Source: Hydrogenophilales bacterium
GTDB lineage: Bacteria > Pseudomonadota > Gammaproteobacteria > Burkholderiales > Thiobacillaceae
Reading direction: 5' to 3'
DNA length: 6,817 nt
Assembly (NCBI GenBank): GCA_011391655.1
Contig: JAABQE010000272.1
Location: forward strand, 1-6,817
In this document: positions 1-6,817 of the stretch, one piece after another
How positions within the stretch are numbered: position 1 is the first letter of the stretch
Layout: every line of letters begins with the position of its first letter
The notes under the pieces: model-generated
Told to the model about the DNA's origin: nothing
Database searches by the model: none
What the model saw: only the letters and a program-made list of their open reading frames with translations
Made by a program: the position numbers and the translations under genes

Positions 1-39
1 ACCCAGCACCGGCGCGGCCTTCAAGAGTTGTTCAACAAG

Positions 40-48
40 TTATCCACA
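40..48 (+). promoter_or_regulatory. Perfect DnaA-box 9-mer TTATCCACA
   Basis: TTATCCACA matches the high-affinity DnaA-box consensus exactly. It directly follows the 11-base palindrome TTGTTCAACAA (28-38). It is a single box with no visible cluster and no adjacent AT-rich unwinding region, so there is no support for an origin here. It could be a DnaA regulatory site, or chance. Confidence 0.4.
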
Positions 49-54
49 GATTGA

Positions 55-72
55 GTCACCGGGGATGGTGAC
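55..72. other. Small hairpin GTCACC-GGGGAT-GGTGAC
   Basis: A perfect six-base stem with a six-base loop, upstream of the HMCES start. No T-tract follows. It begins right after a TGA (52-54) that closes a short frame open from the left edge, so it might mark the end of an upstream gene. Alternatively it lies in the HMCES leader. Neither role can be decided here. Confidence 0.3.
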
Positions 73-126
73 AAGTTGTCTCGTGCAAGACCGACAGGCC
101 CAAGAAATCACCGCTACCATGCGCGA

Positions 127-768
127 ATGTGCAGCCATTACCAAGCAATCAAGGAACGCGAACGCCTCCGGCGCCACTTCGGTGTCGAGCCACCCGCCGA
201 TCTGGGTAAGCACGATCTTTGGCCAGGCTATCTGGGCAGCTTCATCCGACGCCATCCAAATATTGATGTAGGTGACGAGGCGGTGCCAGATCGGGAAGCA
301 CTCAACGGCTTGTTTGGCCTGGTGCCGCACTGGTCACAGGACACCAAGATCACCCGGCACACCTACAACGCCCGGAGCGAAACAGTGGCCAGCAAGCCCA
401 GCTTTCGCGATGCCTGGAAGCATGGCCAGCATTGCATCATCCCGGCTGACGCCATTTTTGAGCCAGATTGGCGCAGCGGCAAGGCGGTGCCGACCCGGAT
501 TGCCCGGGCAGACGGTGAGCCGATGGGGATTGCCGGACTTTGGTCGCGCTGGAAGTCACCCAAGGGTGAGCTCGTTCACAGCTACACCATGCTGACCATC
601 AATGCCGATGATCATCCCTTGATGCGGCTGTTTCACAAGCCGGCCGATGAAAAACGCATGGTGGTTATCCTGCCGCCTGAGCGTTATCAGGACTGGCTGC
701 AAGCGCCTGTGGAAAGCAGCATGGCGTTCATGCGAACCTCACAAGCCGATTTAGATCAGGCTCCGTAG
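127..768 (+). CDS. HMCES/YedK-family abasic-site DNA-protein crosslink protein (SOS response-associated peptidase)
   Basis: A 213-residue protein of the SRAP family, close to the family's usual length of about 220. Known members bind abasic sites in single-stranded DNA and form a stable thiazolidine crosslink through the cysteine exposed after removal of Met1, shielding the site during replication. The start at 127 is chosen because it places the catalytic Cys at residue 2 (MCSHY). A TTG at 76 in the same frame would add 17 residues and bury that Cys, so it is rejected. Other visible family landmarks are Asn81 in YNAR, Cys103 in the CIIPAD strand, Glu112 in IFEP, GLW at 137-139, and His170 before RMVVIL. 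By position Asn81, Glu112 and His170 match the known active-site Asn, Glu and His. The start of the motif reads Cys-Ser-His where Cys-Gly-Arg is usual. No good Shine-Dalgarno sequence and no LexA-type box were seen upstream. It converges with the kinase gene and appears monocistronic. The family assignment is firm; a protease role is not implied. Confidence 0.93.
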   Translation: MCSHYQAIKERERLRRHFGVEPPADLGKHDLWPGYLGSFIRRHPNIDVGDEAVPDREALNGLFGLVPHWSQDTKITRHTYNARSETVASKPSFRDAWKHGQHCIIPADAIFEPDWRSGKAVPTRIARADGEPMGIAGLWSRWKSPKGELVHSYTMLTINADDHPLMRLFHKPADEKRMVVILPPERYQDWLQAPVESSMAFMRTSQADLDQAP

Positions 769-796
769 CCGTATGTGAAAATTCATCAGCCTCGGG

Positions 797-825
797 CAGG
801 AAAACCTTTTCGGTCCTGTTTGTTT
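797..825 (+). terminator. Possible rho-independent terminator after the HMCES gene
   Basis: CAGGA (797-801) pairs with TCCTG (814-818). Inside, CC (805-806) can pair with GG (812-813) around a five-base loop, leaving an AAA bulge on one side. TTTGTTT follows at 819-825. The position, about 30 bases past the HMCES stop, fits. The bulged stem and interrupted T-tract make it a moderate candidate. The opposite strand lacks a T-tract, so it would not obviously stop kinase transcription. Confidence 0.4.
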
Positions 826-890
826 ACTCGGGCAATATCTGCCGAACTCCCTGTGGCTGCTCCAAAGCCGTCAAAGGGATCGACGTGAAA

Positions 891-3800
891 TTACCGATCA
901 ATTTCAGGCTCATTATTGATTGCCGAATTTTGGTAAGTTGGCACGTGGTCAGGATCGCCTGGTGCCTGCCCCAGCAGGCCGCGAACAGTTGCCAGCGCGG
1001 CGGGATAGTCGAACTCCGTCACTTGTCGTCCCAGTTTCATCGCCGTTGACCCGTGCGTTGCCAGCAAGAGTTGGCGGCAGCTCTCAAATAATTCGCCAGC
1101 CTCGGTATCGTCCCTGGCCAGCAGTGGCAACAGTTCCTCAAGTTGCTGCCGCGCCCGACCGGGATCAGGTGCTAGCGGACCGCCAGCGGCTGTCTCGGGC
1201 AACTGCGCAAGAACCGCATCCAGGGCAGTTTGTTCTGTTTGCAAGGTCGCCAGCAGGTCCGGCAGCTTGTTTGCCTCATTGGTACGCAGGCCATCTTCCA
1301 GCGCCACCGCGGCTGCCTGCAGGGCGGTAGCGCCCAGGTTGGCTGCGACTCCTTTGAGTGCGTGTGTTTTTTGCTTGGCAGCTTCGGTATGCCCCGCTGC
1401 AAGGGCGCTCTGCAGGTACTGCGCATCTTCGCGGTGGCTGTCCGTAAATTGGCGCAACAGGGCAACATAGGCACTCACATTTCCATTCAGGACCCGCAGT
1501 CCGCGGTCGGTGTCGAGACCGGCAAATTCAGCCAAGGGACGCGGCAACGCGCTCAGAGGCTGTGGCGAAGTGGGCGGCGCGACGGTCGCGTCATCGGCGG
1601 GTTCACTCTCTTGCCCTTCTGGCAACCACTTCAGCAGGGTGGCGAAGAGCACATCGGGCTCGACCGGCTTGATGATGAAGTCATTCATCCCGGCATCCTT
1701 GCAGGCTTGGCGGTCTTCGTCAAAGGCATTGGCCGTCATCGCCAGGATCGGCCTGGCTTCCCAACCCGGCAAGGCGCGAATGGCGCGGGTGGCTTCCAGG
1801 CCATCCATGTCTGGCATCTGCATGTCCATCAGGATCAGGTCGTATTGGTGGGCGGCTGCTTTGGCCAACGCTTGGCGGCCGTCCACCGCCGTATCCACGG
1901 CCAGGCCCACGCCGTGCAGCAGCTCCAGCGCCACTTCGCAGTTAATGGGGTTGTCCTCAGCAAGCAAGAGCCGCTGGTCGTGATGTCGCTGACGCAGTTG
2001 CGTTTCTGCGTTGGCCATGCCCTGAACCGATTCGCTGGGCATGACGCCGTGGCCGCGTTGCAGGCGGACAGTAAACCAGAAGGTGCTGCCCACTCCCGGC
2101 GTGCTGTCAACGCCGACTTCGCCGCCCATCATCTGCGCCAATTGTTTGGTGATGGCAAGCCCCAGGCCGGTGCCACCGTACTTGCGTGAGGTCTTGACAT
2201 CCGCCTGCTCGAAAGTCTGGAATAGTCGCCGTTTAACCTCCGGGGTGATACCGATGCCGGTGTCCGCGACCGAGAACCGCACCAGCAGGTCTTCACCTGT
2301 ATCTTCCAGGAGCTTGGCGCTCAACTTGATGCAACCGTTTTCAGTGAACTTGACGGCGTTGCCAGCACAATTGAGCAAAGCTTGACGTAGCCGCACCTGG
2401 TCGCCGCGCAGCCAGGCCGGAACCGCGTCGCGATCGATTTCGAGCACCAGACCTTTCTCGCGCGCTGCCGCGGAAATGATGGATGCGACATTGTCGAGAA
2501 CGGCCTTAAGGTTGAAGTCGGAGGTGTCGAGCTCCAGCTTGCCAGCTTCGATCTTGGATAGATCAAGGATGTCGTTGATGATCGACAACAGGTGCCGACT
2601 CGCGTTGTCGATTTTTGTCAGCCGGTCCGACTGCTCGGGTGTGGCCCCCGCGCGTTGCATCATGTGGGTGAGACCAATGATGGCATTCATCGGTGTCCGG
2701 ATTTCGTGGCTCATGTTGGCCAGGAAGCTGCTCTTGGCGATGTTGGCGGCCTCGGCCTGCTGCCGTGCTTCTGTCAGTTCCTCAGTGCGCAGCACCACCA
2801 AGTCCTCCAGGCGATGGCGGTACTTGTCCAGTTCAAGCCCCAGGCGCTTCTTCTCGGTGATGTCATCCTTCACCGCCACATAGTGACTGATCGATCCGTC
2901 GGGCTGACGCAGCGGCGTGATGATGGCGAACTCGACGTATTCAGTGCCGTCCTTCTTTCGATTGATGAGTTCGCCCTTCCATGGCTGCCCCTGCGTCAGG
3001 GCGGCCCACATCACGGTGTAGGTTTCTGGTGGCGTCTGGCCTGATTGCAGAACACGAGGATTTTTGCCGATCAACTCCTCGCGGGTGTAGCCGGTTATTT
3101 TCACGAATGCGTCGTTGACGTACTCGATTTCAGCCGCAAGATTGGCGATAACGATGCTCTCCGGGCTCTGCTCCACGGCGAGTGACAACTTGCGCAATGC
3201 CACTGCGCTCTCCTCAACCTGTCTTTTGGCGGCAAGAGCATCTTCCATCAAGCTCAAAGCGTCCTGTGCCGCCTGGCTCTTGAATGCAAGGGCGGCGCTC
3301 ATTTCGGCCTGACGCTGGGACTCGCTTTCAGCCAATTGGAGAGCGGCGCGCTTGCGCTCGGTGATGTCCTGAAAAAAGCCGACGATCTTGCCGCGCACCG
3401 GATCATGCCTGCCAATGGTATGGACAGCGCGACGATTGCCCTTCGCCGTGATGATTTCCAGCTCCAGGTCAAAAGGTTCGCCGTGCTCGATCGCACGCTG
3501 TACCGCCTGTTCAATGATCGGTCGGGACTCGGGAGTGTAGAAACTGATGCCTTGCTCCACTGTCGGCTGACCAGTGAAATCGACTTCGTGGATGGCGTAA
3601 ATCGCCTTGGTCCAAGTTTGCTGCATGGTGTTTATATCAAATTCCCAGCCGCCGAGCTTCCCTATTTCCTCGGTCCGGGCAAGCATGACTTGTGTTTCCT
3701 GCAGCGCCTCCGTCGTCTGTTTGATTTCTTCAATATCGGTGCATGTGCCGAACCACTTGAGAATCTTTCCGCTCGCGTCCCGCAATGGCACGCCGCGGAT

Positions 3801-5870
3801 CAACCACCAGCGGTAGGCGCCATCGGCGCGCCGAAGCCGGCATTCCAGCGAATAGGTGGCATCGTTTTGCGTCGCATATTGCCAAGCGTCCCACGCTCGC
3901 TGTTGGTCGTCCGGGTGGAAGGGTTTGTTCCAGCCGTGACCGTTACTTTCCTCCAGCGTCAACCCGGTGTAATCCACCCATTGTTGGTTGAAATAAATGT
4001 TCCAGCCATCGGGTCGGGTGATCCAGACGATTTGTGGCATGGATTCGGCCAGCGAGCGAAACTCCTGCTCGCTGGCCTGCAAGGCCACCTCCACCTTCTT
4101 GCGCTCCGTCACGTCGTAAGAGGTGCCGGCAATGCGGGATGGCACGCCATCCACCGTCTCGATCACGTCCCCTTCGGTGCGAATCACGCGGAAACTGCCG
4201 TCGGGGCGAAGTGCGCGGAACTCCAAGGCAGGCGGATGCGATTGCGCCAGGATGGCTTGGTGCCACTCCCGTACGCTGTCTCGGTCTTCAGGGTGGACAA
4301 GCTGAAAGAAGGACTCGGGGTCCGGCGCGCCGTCGGAGGGGTTCAGGCCGTAGATCCTGTAGTTCTCGTCAGAAAAGTAGGGTCTGGCGTCATCCAACTT
4401 CTGACTCCATGAGCCAATGTGGGCGGCACGCTGCGACCCGGAGAGCATAATCTCTCGCTCGCGCAGGGCTTCTTCCGCCTGTTTGCGCTCGGTGATGTCT
4501 TGCACCGTGCCGAAGATGTGGGCGGGCCGGTTCTCGGCGTCATTAATCCGCTCGCCGTGACCACTGAGAAACCGGACCGTGCCGTCGGGCCAGACGCAGC
4601 GAAACTCAAGCTCAGTAGGCTTTTCTCCCGCACCGCAGGCGCGCGTCCATTCCCCCATCATTTGCCGGTCTTCAGGATGAACCAGATTGACCAGCGCCTC
4701 GAAGGTCGGGATGAACGTTTCAGGTGAAACGCCGTAAACGCGATACGTCTCGTCCGTCCATTGGATCGGGCCGGTGAAAGCCCAGGACCAACCGCCAATA
4801 TGTGCAATACGTTGGGACTCCAACAGGAGACGCTCTTTCTCCTGCAATGCCGCCCCCGCCTGCTTGCGCTCGGTGATGTCGGTGGTGGAAAGATACACGA
4901 ACGTCTCGCCGCTGGCGCTGTGGATGAGCCAGCCGGAATACGCGAGGAATTTCTCCCAGCCCTGGTCGGGCCGGCGCAACCTGCACTCCCACTCGTGCAG
5001 CCTTTCGCCGCGCATCACGCGGCTCATCGGCCACTCCTCGACCGACAGTACGCGATCGTCGTTGAGTGGCCGGAGGTCAACCACTTCGGCAAACTCGGCG
5101 AGCGGGCGCCGGCATTCGTCCATACTGGCAAAGCCGTAAATGGCCAAAGCCTTCGGGTTCCAGTAATTGATCAACCCATGTTGATCGGCAATGATAAGGC
5201 CCTCATCGAGGTTCTCCATCACCGCGGTCAGCCGATTGTTGTTCTCAATCGCCGCTGTCTCCGCCTGCTTACGCTCGCTGATGTCGCGGATAAAGCTCTG
5301 CCGATAGAGCTTGCCTTCAATCTCGATTGCGCGGCTGCTGACCTCGACCGGAAAAACGCGCCCATCGCGGTGACGGTGGCGCGTCTCGAAAAGGATGCCT
5401 TCAGTGCTGGCTGCCACTGTCCACTGGCGCTCCACGTCCGCCACGCTGTCCGGCGCACGCAGGTCGCCTATCCTCATGCCGAGCAGTTCGGCATGAGAAT
5501 AGCCATAGGCCGCCTCGGCCGCGCGATTGGCCTCGACGATGCGGCCTGCCGGATCGATCAGCAGCACGATGTCGCGCGCCTGCTCGATCAGCTTTGCGTA
5601 GTGCGCGGCGAGCGCTTGCTGCGCCTCGCCAGTCGTTTTCAGCAGGCGTACAACTAGGCCGTAAAGTAGCAGCGCAGTGGCGGCGACGAACAGCAGGCCC
5701 TTGAACATTCCGACACGCGCCCAATCGGTCGGACTGCGAACCAGTGCCTCGAGCGCTGTGTCTGAAGCGAGTATCCAGAGCGCCGCGAAGACGGCATAGA
5801 TCAGCACCACCCGCCCTGCGGCGGCGGCAGACGACTCGATCTTGCGCGACGATTTGGCGTTGTCCATCAT
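891..5870 (-). CDS. Multi-PAS hybrid sensor histidine kinase with receiver and Hpt domains
   Basis: A 1659-residue hybrid kinase that should autophosphorylate on His and pass phosphate through an internal phosphorelay. Domains in order: transmembrane helix about 21-36, a periplasmic loop of only about 20 residues, transmembrane helix about 57-76; PAS1 90-198, PAS2 212-334, PAS3 350-461, PAS4 478-589, PAS5 601-715, PAS6 733-838; a helical linker 841-890; PAS7 892-1006; a coiled coil 1009-1045. HisKA has the H-box NMSHEIRTP with His1055. The ATPase domain has N-box Asn1167/Asn1171, G1 DTGIG at 1203-1207 and G2 GGTGLGL from 1232. The receiver (1299-1415) has Glu1305/Asp1306, phospho-acceptor Asp1349, Thr1379 and Lys1401. 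Hpt (about 1449-1557) has His1503 in HALKG. Residues 1565-1659 are an unassigned helical tail. The tiny external loop suggests that sensing is cytoplasmic, through the PAS domains. The start ATG overlaps the stop of the upstream receiver fragment (ATGA), so translation is probably coupled. A second ATG follows immediately. All catalytic residues are intact. The signal and output partner are unknown. Confidence 0.96.
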   Translation of the reverse strand: MMDNAKSSRKIESSAAAAGRVVLIYAVFAALWILASDTALEALVRSPTDWARVGMFKGLLFVAATALLLYGLVVRLLKTTGEAQQALAAHYAKLIEQARDIVLLIDPAGRIVEANRAAEAAYGYSHAELLGMRIGDLRAPDSVADVERQWTVAASTEGILFETRHRHRDGRVFPVEVSSRAIEIEGKLYRQSFIRDISERKQAETAAIENNNRLTAVMENLDEGLIIADQHGLINYWNPKALAIYGFASMDECRRPLAEFAEVVDLRPLNDDRVLSVEEWPMSRVMRGERLHEWECRLRRPDQGWEKFLAYSGWLIHSASGETFVYLSTTDITERKQAGAALQEKERLLLESQRIAHIGGWSWAFTGPIQWTDETYRVYGVSPETFIPTFEALVNLVHPEDRQMMGEWTRACGAGEKPTELEFRCVWPDGTVRFLSGHGERINDAENRPAHIFGTVQDITERKQAEEALREREIMLSGSQRAAHIGSWSQKLDDARPYFSDENYRIYGLNPSDGAPDPESFFQLVHPEDRDSVREWHQAILAQSHPPALEFRALRPDGSFRVIRTEGDVIETVDGVPSRIAGTSYDVTERKKVEVALQASEQEFRSLAESMPQIVWITRPDGWNIYFNQQWVDYTGLTLEESNGHGWNKPFHPDDQQRAWDAWQYATQNDATYSLECRLRRADGAYRWWLIRGVPLRDASGKILKWFGTCTDIEEIKQTTEALQETQVMLARTEEIGKLGGWEFDINTMQQTWTKAIYAIHEVDFTGQPTVEQGISFYTPESRPIIEQAVQRAIEHGEPFDLELEIITAKGNRRAVHTIGRHDPVRGKIVGFFQDITERKRAALQLAESESQRQAEMSAALAFKSQAAQDALSLMEDALAAKRQVEESAVALRKLSLAVEQSPESIVIANLAAEIEYVNDAFVKITGYTREELIGKNPRVLQSGQTPPETYTVMWAALTQGQPWKGELINRKKDGTEYVEFAIITPLRQPDGSISHYVAVKDDITEKKRLGLELDKYRHRLEDLVVLRTEELTEARQQAEAANIAKSSFLANMSHEIRTPMNAIIGLTHMMQRAGATPEQSDRLTKIDNASRHLLSIINDILDLSKIEAGKLELDTSDFNLKAVLDNVASIISAAAREKGLVLEIDRDAVPAWLRGDQVRLRQALLNCAGNAVKFTENGCIKLSAKLLEDTGEDLLVRFSVADTGIGITPEVKRRLFQTFEQADVKTSRKYGGTGLGLAITKQLAQMMGGEVGVDSTPGVGSTFWFTVRLQRGHGVMPSESVQGMANAETQLRQRHHDQRLLLAEDNPINCEVALELLHGVGLAVDTAVDGRQALAKAAAHQYDLILMDMQMPDMDGLEATRAIRALPGWEARPILAMTANAFDEDRQACKDAGMNDFIIKPVEPDVLFATLLKWLPEGQESEPADDATVAPPTSPQPLSALPRPLAEFAGLDTDRGLRVLNGNVSAYVALLRQFTDSHREDAQYLQSALAAGHTEAAKQKTHALKGVAANLGATALQAAAVALEDGLRTNEANKLPDLLATLQTEQTALDAVLAQLPETAAGGPLAPDPGRARQQLEELLPLLARDDTEAGELFESCRQLLLATHGSTAMKLGRQVTEFDYPAALATVRGLLGQAPGDPDHVPTYQNSAINNEPEIDR
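2847..5285 (-). repeat. Interspersed PAS-end linker repeats encoding D-I-T-E-R-K
   Basis: Each PAS domain ends in a D-[IV]-x-E-x-K linker whose DNA is strongly conserved. Copies lie at 5268-5285 (DISERK), 4863-4880 (DITERK), 4482-4499 (DITERK), 4098-4115 (DVTERK), 3720-3737 (DIEEIK, diverged), 3351-3368 (DITERK) and 2847-2864 (DITEKK). On the plus strand the 18-mer CTTGCGCTCGGTGATGTC is identical at 4863-4880 and 3351-3368, and 17 of its bases recur at 4483-4499. All copies are in the same reading frame, so recombination between any two would add or remove whole PAS units without a frameshift. Confidence 0.85.
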
Positions 5871-6082
5871 CGCTGCGAGTTGACCCGATCAATGTATTGA
5901 GCAGCGACGGCCGTCATGACATCGATCAACACAAGTTCTGGCTGCGGCACGTTCGTCGCCGCGCGCAGTTCGTATTCACCGGATTTGTCGGCGAGTAGCT
6001 GATAAAACGGCCGCAACAGATGCGTCAGCAGAGACAGATTTGCCGGCTCGTCATCGTCGATGAGAATCGTTGTTGTGCCCAT
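5867..6082 (-). CDS. Short receiver-domain fragment, probably an internally deleted response regulator
   Basis: A 71-residue frame matching the N-terminal half of a response-regulator receiver domain. Visible are strand 1 with the acidic pocket ([11 protein letters not shown], Asp9-Asp10-Asp11), helix 1 ([12 protein letters not shown]) and strand 3 with the phospho-acceptor (LVLIDVM, Asp54). A receiver needs about 120 residues. Everything after Asp54-Val-Met is missing, including the conserved Thr/Ser and Lys. The last 15 residues ([15 protein letters not shown]) do not continue the fold. The stop overlaps the kinase start as ATGA, typical of a regulator-kinase operon. The N-terminal half resembles receivers of REC plus HD-GYP regulators. 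An in-frame deletion joining DVM to the original C-terminus would explain the abrupt change and the preserved coupling; that is inference. Neither other frame continues the receiver, so a simple frameshift is unlikely. ATG at 6082 is preferred over TTG at 6091; neither has a clear ribosome binding site. It may be a pseudogene, or it may persist mainly to couple translation of the kinase. Confidence 0.55.
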   Translation of the reverse strand: MGTTTILIDDDEPANLSLLTHLLRPFYQLLADKSGEYELRAATNVPQPELVLIDVMTAVAAQYIDRVNSQR

Positions 6083-6105
6083 GAAAGACAATTTTCAAGA
6101 ACCAA

Positions 6106-6192
6106 TTCGTAAGTATAAGCATTGGTCGCTGATTAAAGGGACTAAATTAATTGCAATTGGCTTGTCTTTGGCGTAAATCGGATTCTTACGAA
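6106..6192. repeat. Spaced inverted repeat TTCGTAAG / CTTACGAA around the putative promoter
   Basis: TTCGTAAG (6106-6113) and its exact reverse complement CTTACGAA (6185-6192) lie 71 bases apart. The similarity extends outwards with a one-base indel (CAATTCGTAAG against CAATTTCGTAAG). The left arm overlaps the candidate -10 box. The palindrome AATTGCAATT (6149-6158) sits between the arms. This could be a pair of regulator sites, but 8-base matches also arise by chance. Confidence 0.3.
6112..6117 (-). promoter_or_regulatory. Possible -10 element for the receiver fragment/kinase unit
   Basis: On the minus strand TATACT (five of six bases of TATAAT) lies 29 bases upstream of the ATG at 6082, in a locally AT-rich stretch, giving a predicted leader of about 20-25 bases. 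No good -35 hexamer sits 16-18 bases further upstream, so the promoter may need an activator or another sigma factor, or may lie elsewhere in 6118-6200. Confidence 0.3.
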
Positions 6193-6465
6193 ATTGCCCC
6201 AAAATTGATGCGTTCTAGACAGGTGGTGATCATCTTCCGTCCATATCGGGCAGGCGGTCGTCATGGCGCACGCAACAATTGACTAGCCCTTGGCGTTGTC
6301 AACGGATTAGGCCAAGTACCCACCCTGGCAGGCTGCTTGCAAGGAATCCCCGGCACCAGTGGTTATCGTGAAGAAGCGTCGGGTTGCGGTGATGCCGTAG
6401 CCTGCTGTCGAATCTTTTTTGATGAACTGCTTTCTCTGAAGCCCCGTCCGTCGAAGAAACGTTCT

Positions 6466-6506
6466 ACCAGCCCCAAGCGTCGGTTTTTGTGGTGTTTCGG
6501 GCTGGT
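6466..6506 (-). terminator. Stem-loop just downstream of the DUF3616 stop, weak terminator candidate
   Basis: ACCAGCCC (6466-6473) and GGGCTGGT (6499-6506) form an eight-base stem with a 25-base loop, starting about 15 bases past the DUF3616 stop on the minus strand. No T-run follows on that strand, so it does not meet the usual rho-independent pattern. Confidence 0.25.
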
Positions 6507-6521
6507 CTGTGGGTTAACAGT

Positions 6522-6817
6522 TCAAGGTGCAATCTGTAGTTGATCGGGCTCAAGCATTAAAAAACGGGCGTAGCGTCGATCTTTGCGGCTGCCATCGTCG
6601 CTGACGATGATGATGCGCCGTCGCCCCCCTATCACGGCTGAACATACACCTTCCGCGTGCTCAAAGCCTTGCAAACCTGCCACGGTGACGCGTTTGGCTG
6701 AAGCGTTGGACTGGCCGCTCCAGAACCAGAGTTCAAATTGAACCGACTCGCGCGAAACCGGGCCGCTGAGGATCAGGTAGCCACTGACCACAGGGATATA
6801 AGACATGCCACGAATCC
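6522..6817 (-). CDS. DUF3616-type protein, C-terminal part (5' end beyond the window)
   Basis: An open frame enters from the right edge and ends at TGA (6524-6522), giving 97 visible residues. The frame stays open through the edge (Ile-Arg-Gly before the first visible Met), so the ATG at 6806 is probably an internal Met and not the start. Features that recall the C-terminus of DUF3616 proteins, a family of beta-propeller-like proteins of unknown function, are the IRGMSYIP segment, YLILSGPV, FELWFWSG, the HAEGV turn, and IIIVSDDG near the end followed by a final strand (RFLMLEP). Alternating hydrophobic strands and Gly-containing turns fit a propeller-like fold. The family call rests on remembered motif pattern only. 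It lies upstream of the receiver fragment and kinase on the same strand, but 430 bases of non-coding sequence separate them, so an operon is unlikely. Localisation cannot be judged without the N-terminus. Confidence 0.6.
   Translation of the reverse strand, partial: IRGMSYIPVVSGYLILSGPVSRESVQFELWFWSGQSNASAKRVTVAGLQGFEHAEGVCSAVIGGRRRIIIVSDDGSRKDRRYARFLMLEPDQLQIAP

Larger units (their letters stand above)
6083..6521. other. Non-coding stretch of about 430 bases between the DUF3616 gene and the kinase unit
   Basis: No convincing gene is seen. The half nearest the kinase unit (about 6090-6220) is AT-rich and holds the candidate -10 box and spaced inverted repeat, as expected for a promoter region. 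The half nearest DUF3616 (about 6221-6521) is GC-richer, holds a stem-loop and a T6 run (6415-6420), and carries short open frames on both strands that match no family I recognise. No tRNA-like cloverleaf, transposase remnant or riboswitch was recognised. Confidence 0.6.

Noticed and set aside
1..54. Frame open from the left edge to TGA at 52-54, possible end of an upstream gene
   Set aside because: Only 17 codons are visible and they match nothing I recognise. The hairpin after the stop is suggestive but not enough to call a gene.
76..126. TTG start adding 17 residues to the HMCES protein
   Set aside because: Family chemistry needs Cys at residue 2 after Met removal; the ATG at 127 supplies it, while the extension is unlike the family.
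1..126. LexA (SOS) box upstream of the HMCES gene
   Set aside because: No CTGT-N8-ACAG-like sequence was found. The family name comes from gene neighbourhood and does not require LexA control.
1230..2189. Plus-strand frame of 319 codons opposite the receiver/Hpt region
   Set aside because: No recognisable domain, and the opposite strand carries intact HATPase, receiver and Hpt motifs throughout. It is a shadow of GC-rich coding DNA.
3336..4412. Long plus-strand frame (358 codons) inside the kinase gene
   Set aside because: It is the antisense of PAS4-PAS6. Its recurring ALGDV motif is the reverse translation of the DITERK linker DNA, so it is a by-product of the kinase codons.
4761..5657. 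Plus-strand frame of 298 codons opposite PAS1-PAS2
   Set aside because: It shows only reverse-translated PAS linker patterns such as ALGDV and LADV. The minus-strand kinase frame explains the sequence fully.
5867..5910. Frameshift that would restore the missing half of the receiver domain
   Set aside because: Both other minus-strand frames over this short stretch were read; neither shows receiver residues, and the kinase begins at once, so there is no room for the missing half.
6466..6506. Integron attC-like site
   Set aside because: The stem arms ACCAGCCC/GGGCTGGT lack the conserved core-site triplets, and no cassette or integrase is nearby.
6337..6543. Plus-strand frame of 68 codons starting at TTG in the intergenic region
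   Set aside because: TTG start, no clear ribosome binding site, no known domain, and it overlaps the DUF3616 gene end. Probably spurious.

Overview
The window looks like bacterial chromosome from a moderately GC-rich proteobacterium. The style of the sensor kinase and of the receiver fragment suits a betaproteobacterium such as Rhodocyclales or Burkholderiales, but this is an inference from protein style and no marker gene settles it. Nothing in the window proves a mobile element, CRISPR array, tRNA or rRNA.

Layout, left to right. Bases 1-126 are a leader holding a perfect DnaA-box 9-mer, a short palindrome and a small hairpin. Bases 127-768 (+) encode a complete HMCES/YedK-type protein (SOS response-associated peptidase family), which protects abasic sites in single-stranded DNA by covalent crosslinking through Cys2. 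Bases 769-890 separate two convergent genes and hold a plausible terminator for the first. Bases 891-5870 (-) are one very large gene for a 1659-residue membrane-anchored hybrid histidine kinase: two transmembrane helices, seven PAS domains, HisKA, HATPase, one receiver domain, one Hpt domain and an unassigned helical tail. Directly upstream on the same strand, overlapping it by four bases (ATGA), is a 71-codon frame (5867-6082) that encodes the first half of a response-regulator receiver domain and then stops abruptly. Bases 6092-6521 form a non-coding stretch of about 430 bases that should contain the promoter of this two-gene unit. Bases 6522-6817 (-) are the C-terminal part of a DUF3616-type protein whose 5' end lies outside the window.

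How the genes work together. The kinase carries every residue for an internal four-step phosphorelay (His1055 to Asp1349 to His1503, then to an external receiver). The natural output partner would be a response regulator encoded next to it. The only neighbouring candidate is the shortened receiver fragment, which keeps its phospho-acceptor Asp but lacks the second half of the fold. The system has therefore probably lost its local output protein, or it signals to a regulator encoded elsewhere. The HMCES gene and the DUF3616 gene show no functional link to the kinase. No clearly new multi-gene system is visible; the most unusual items are the severed receiver gene coupled to the kinase and the PAS array built on near-identical in-frame linker repeats.
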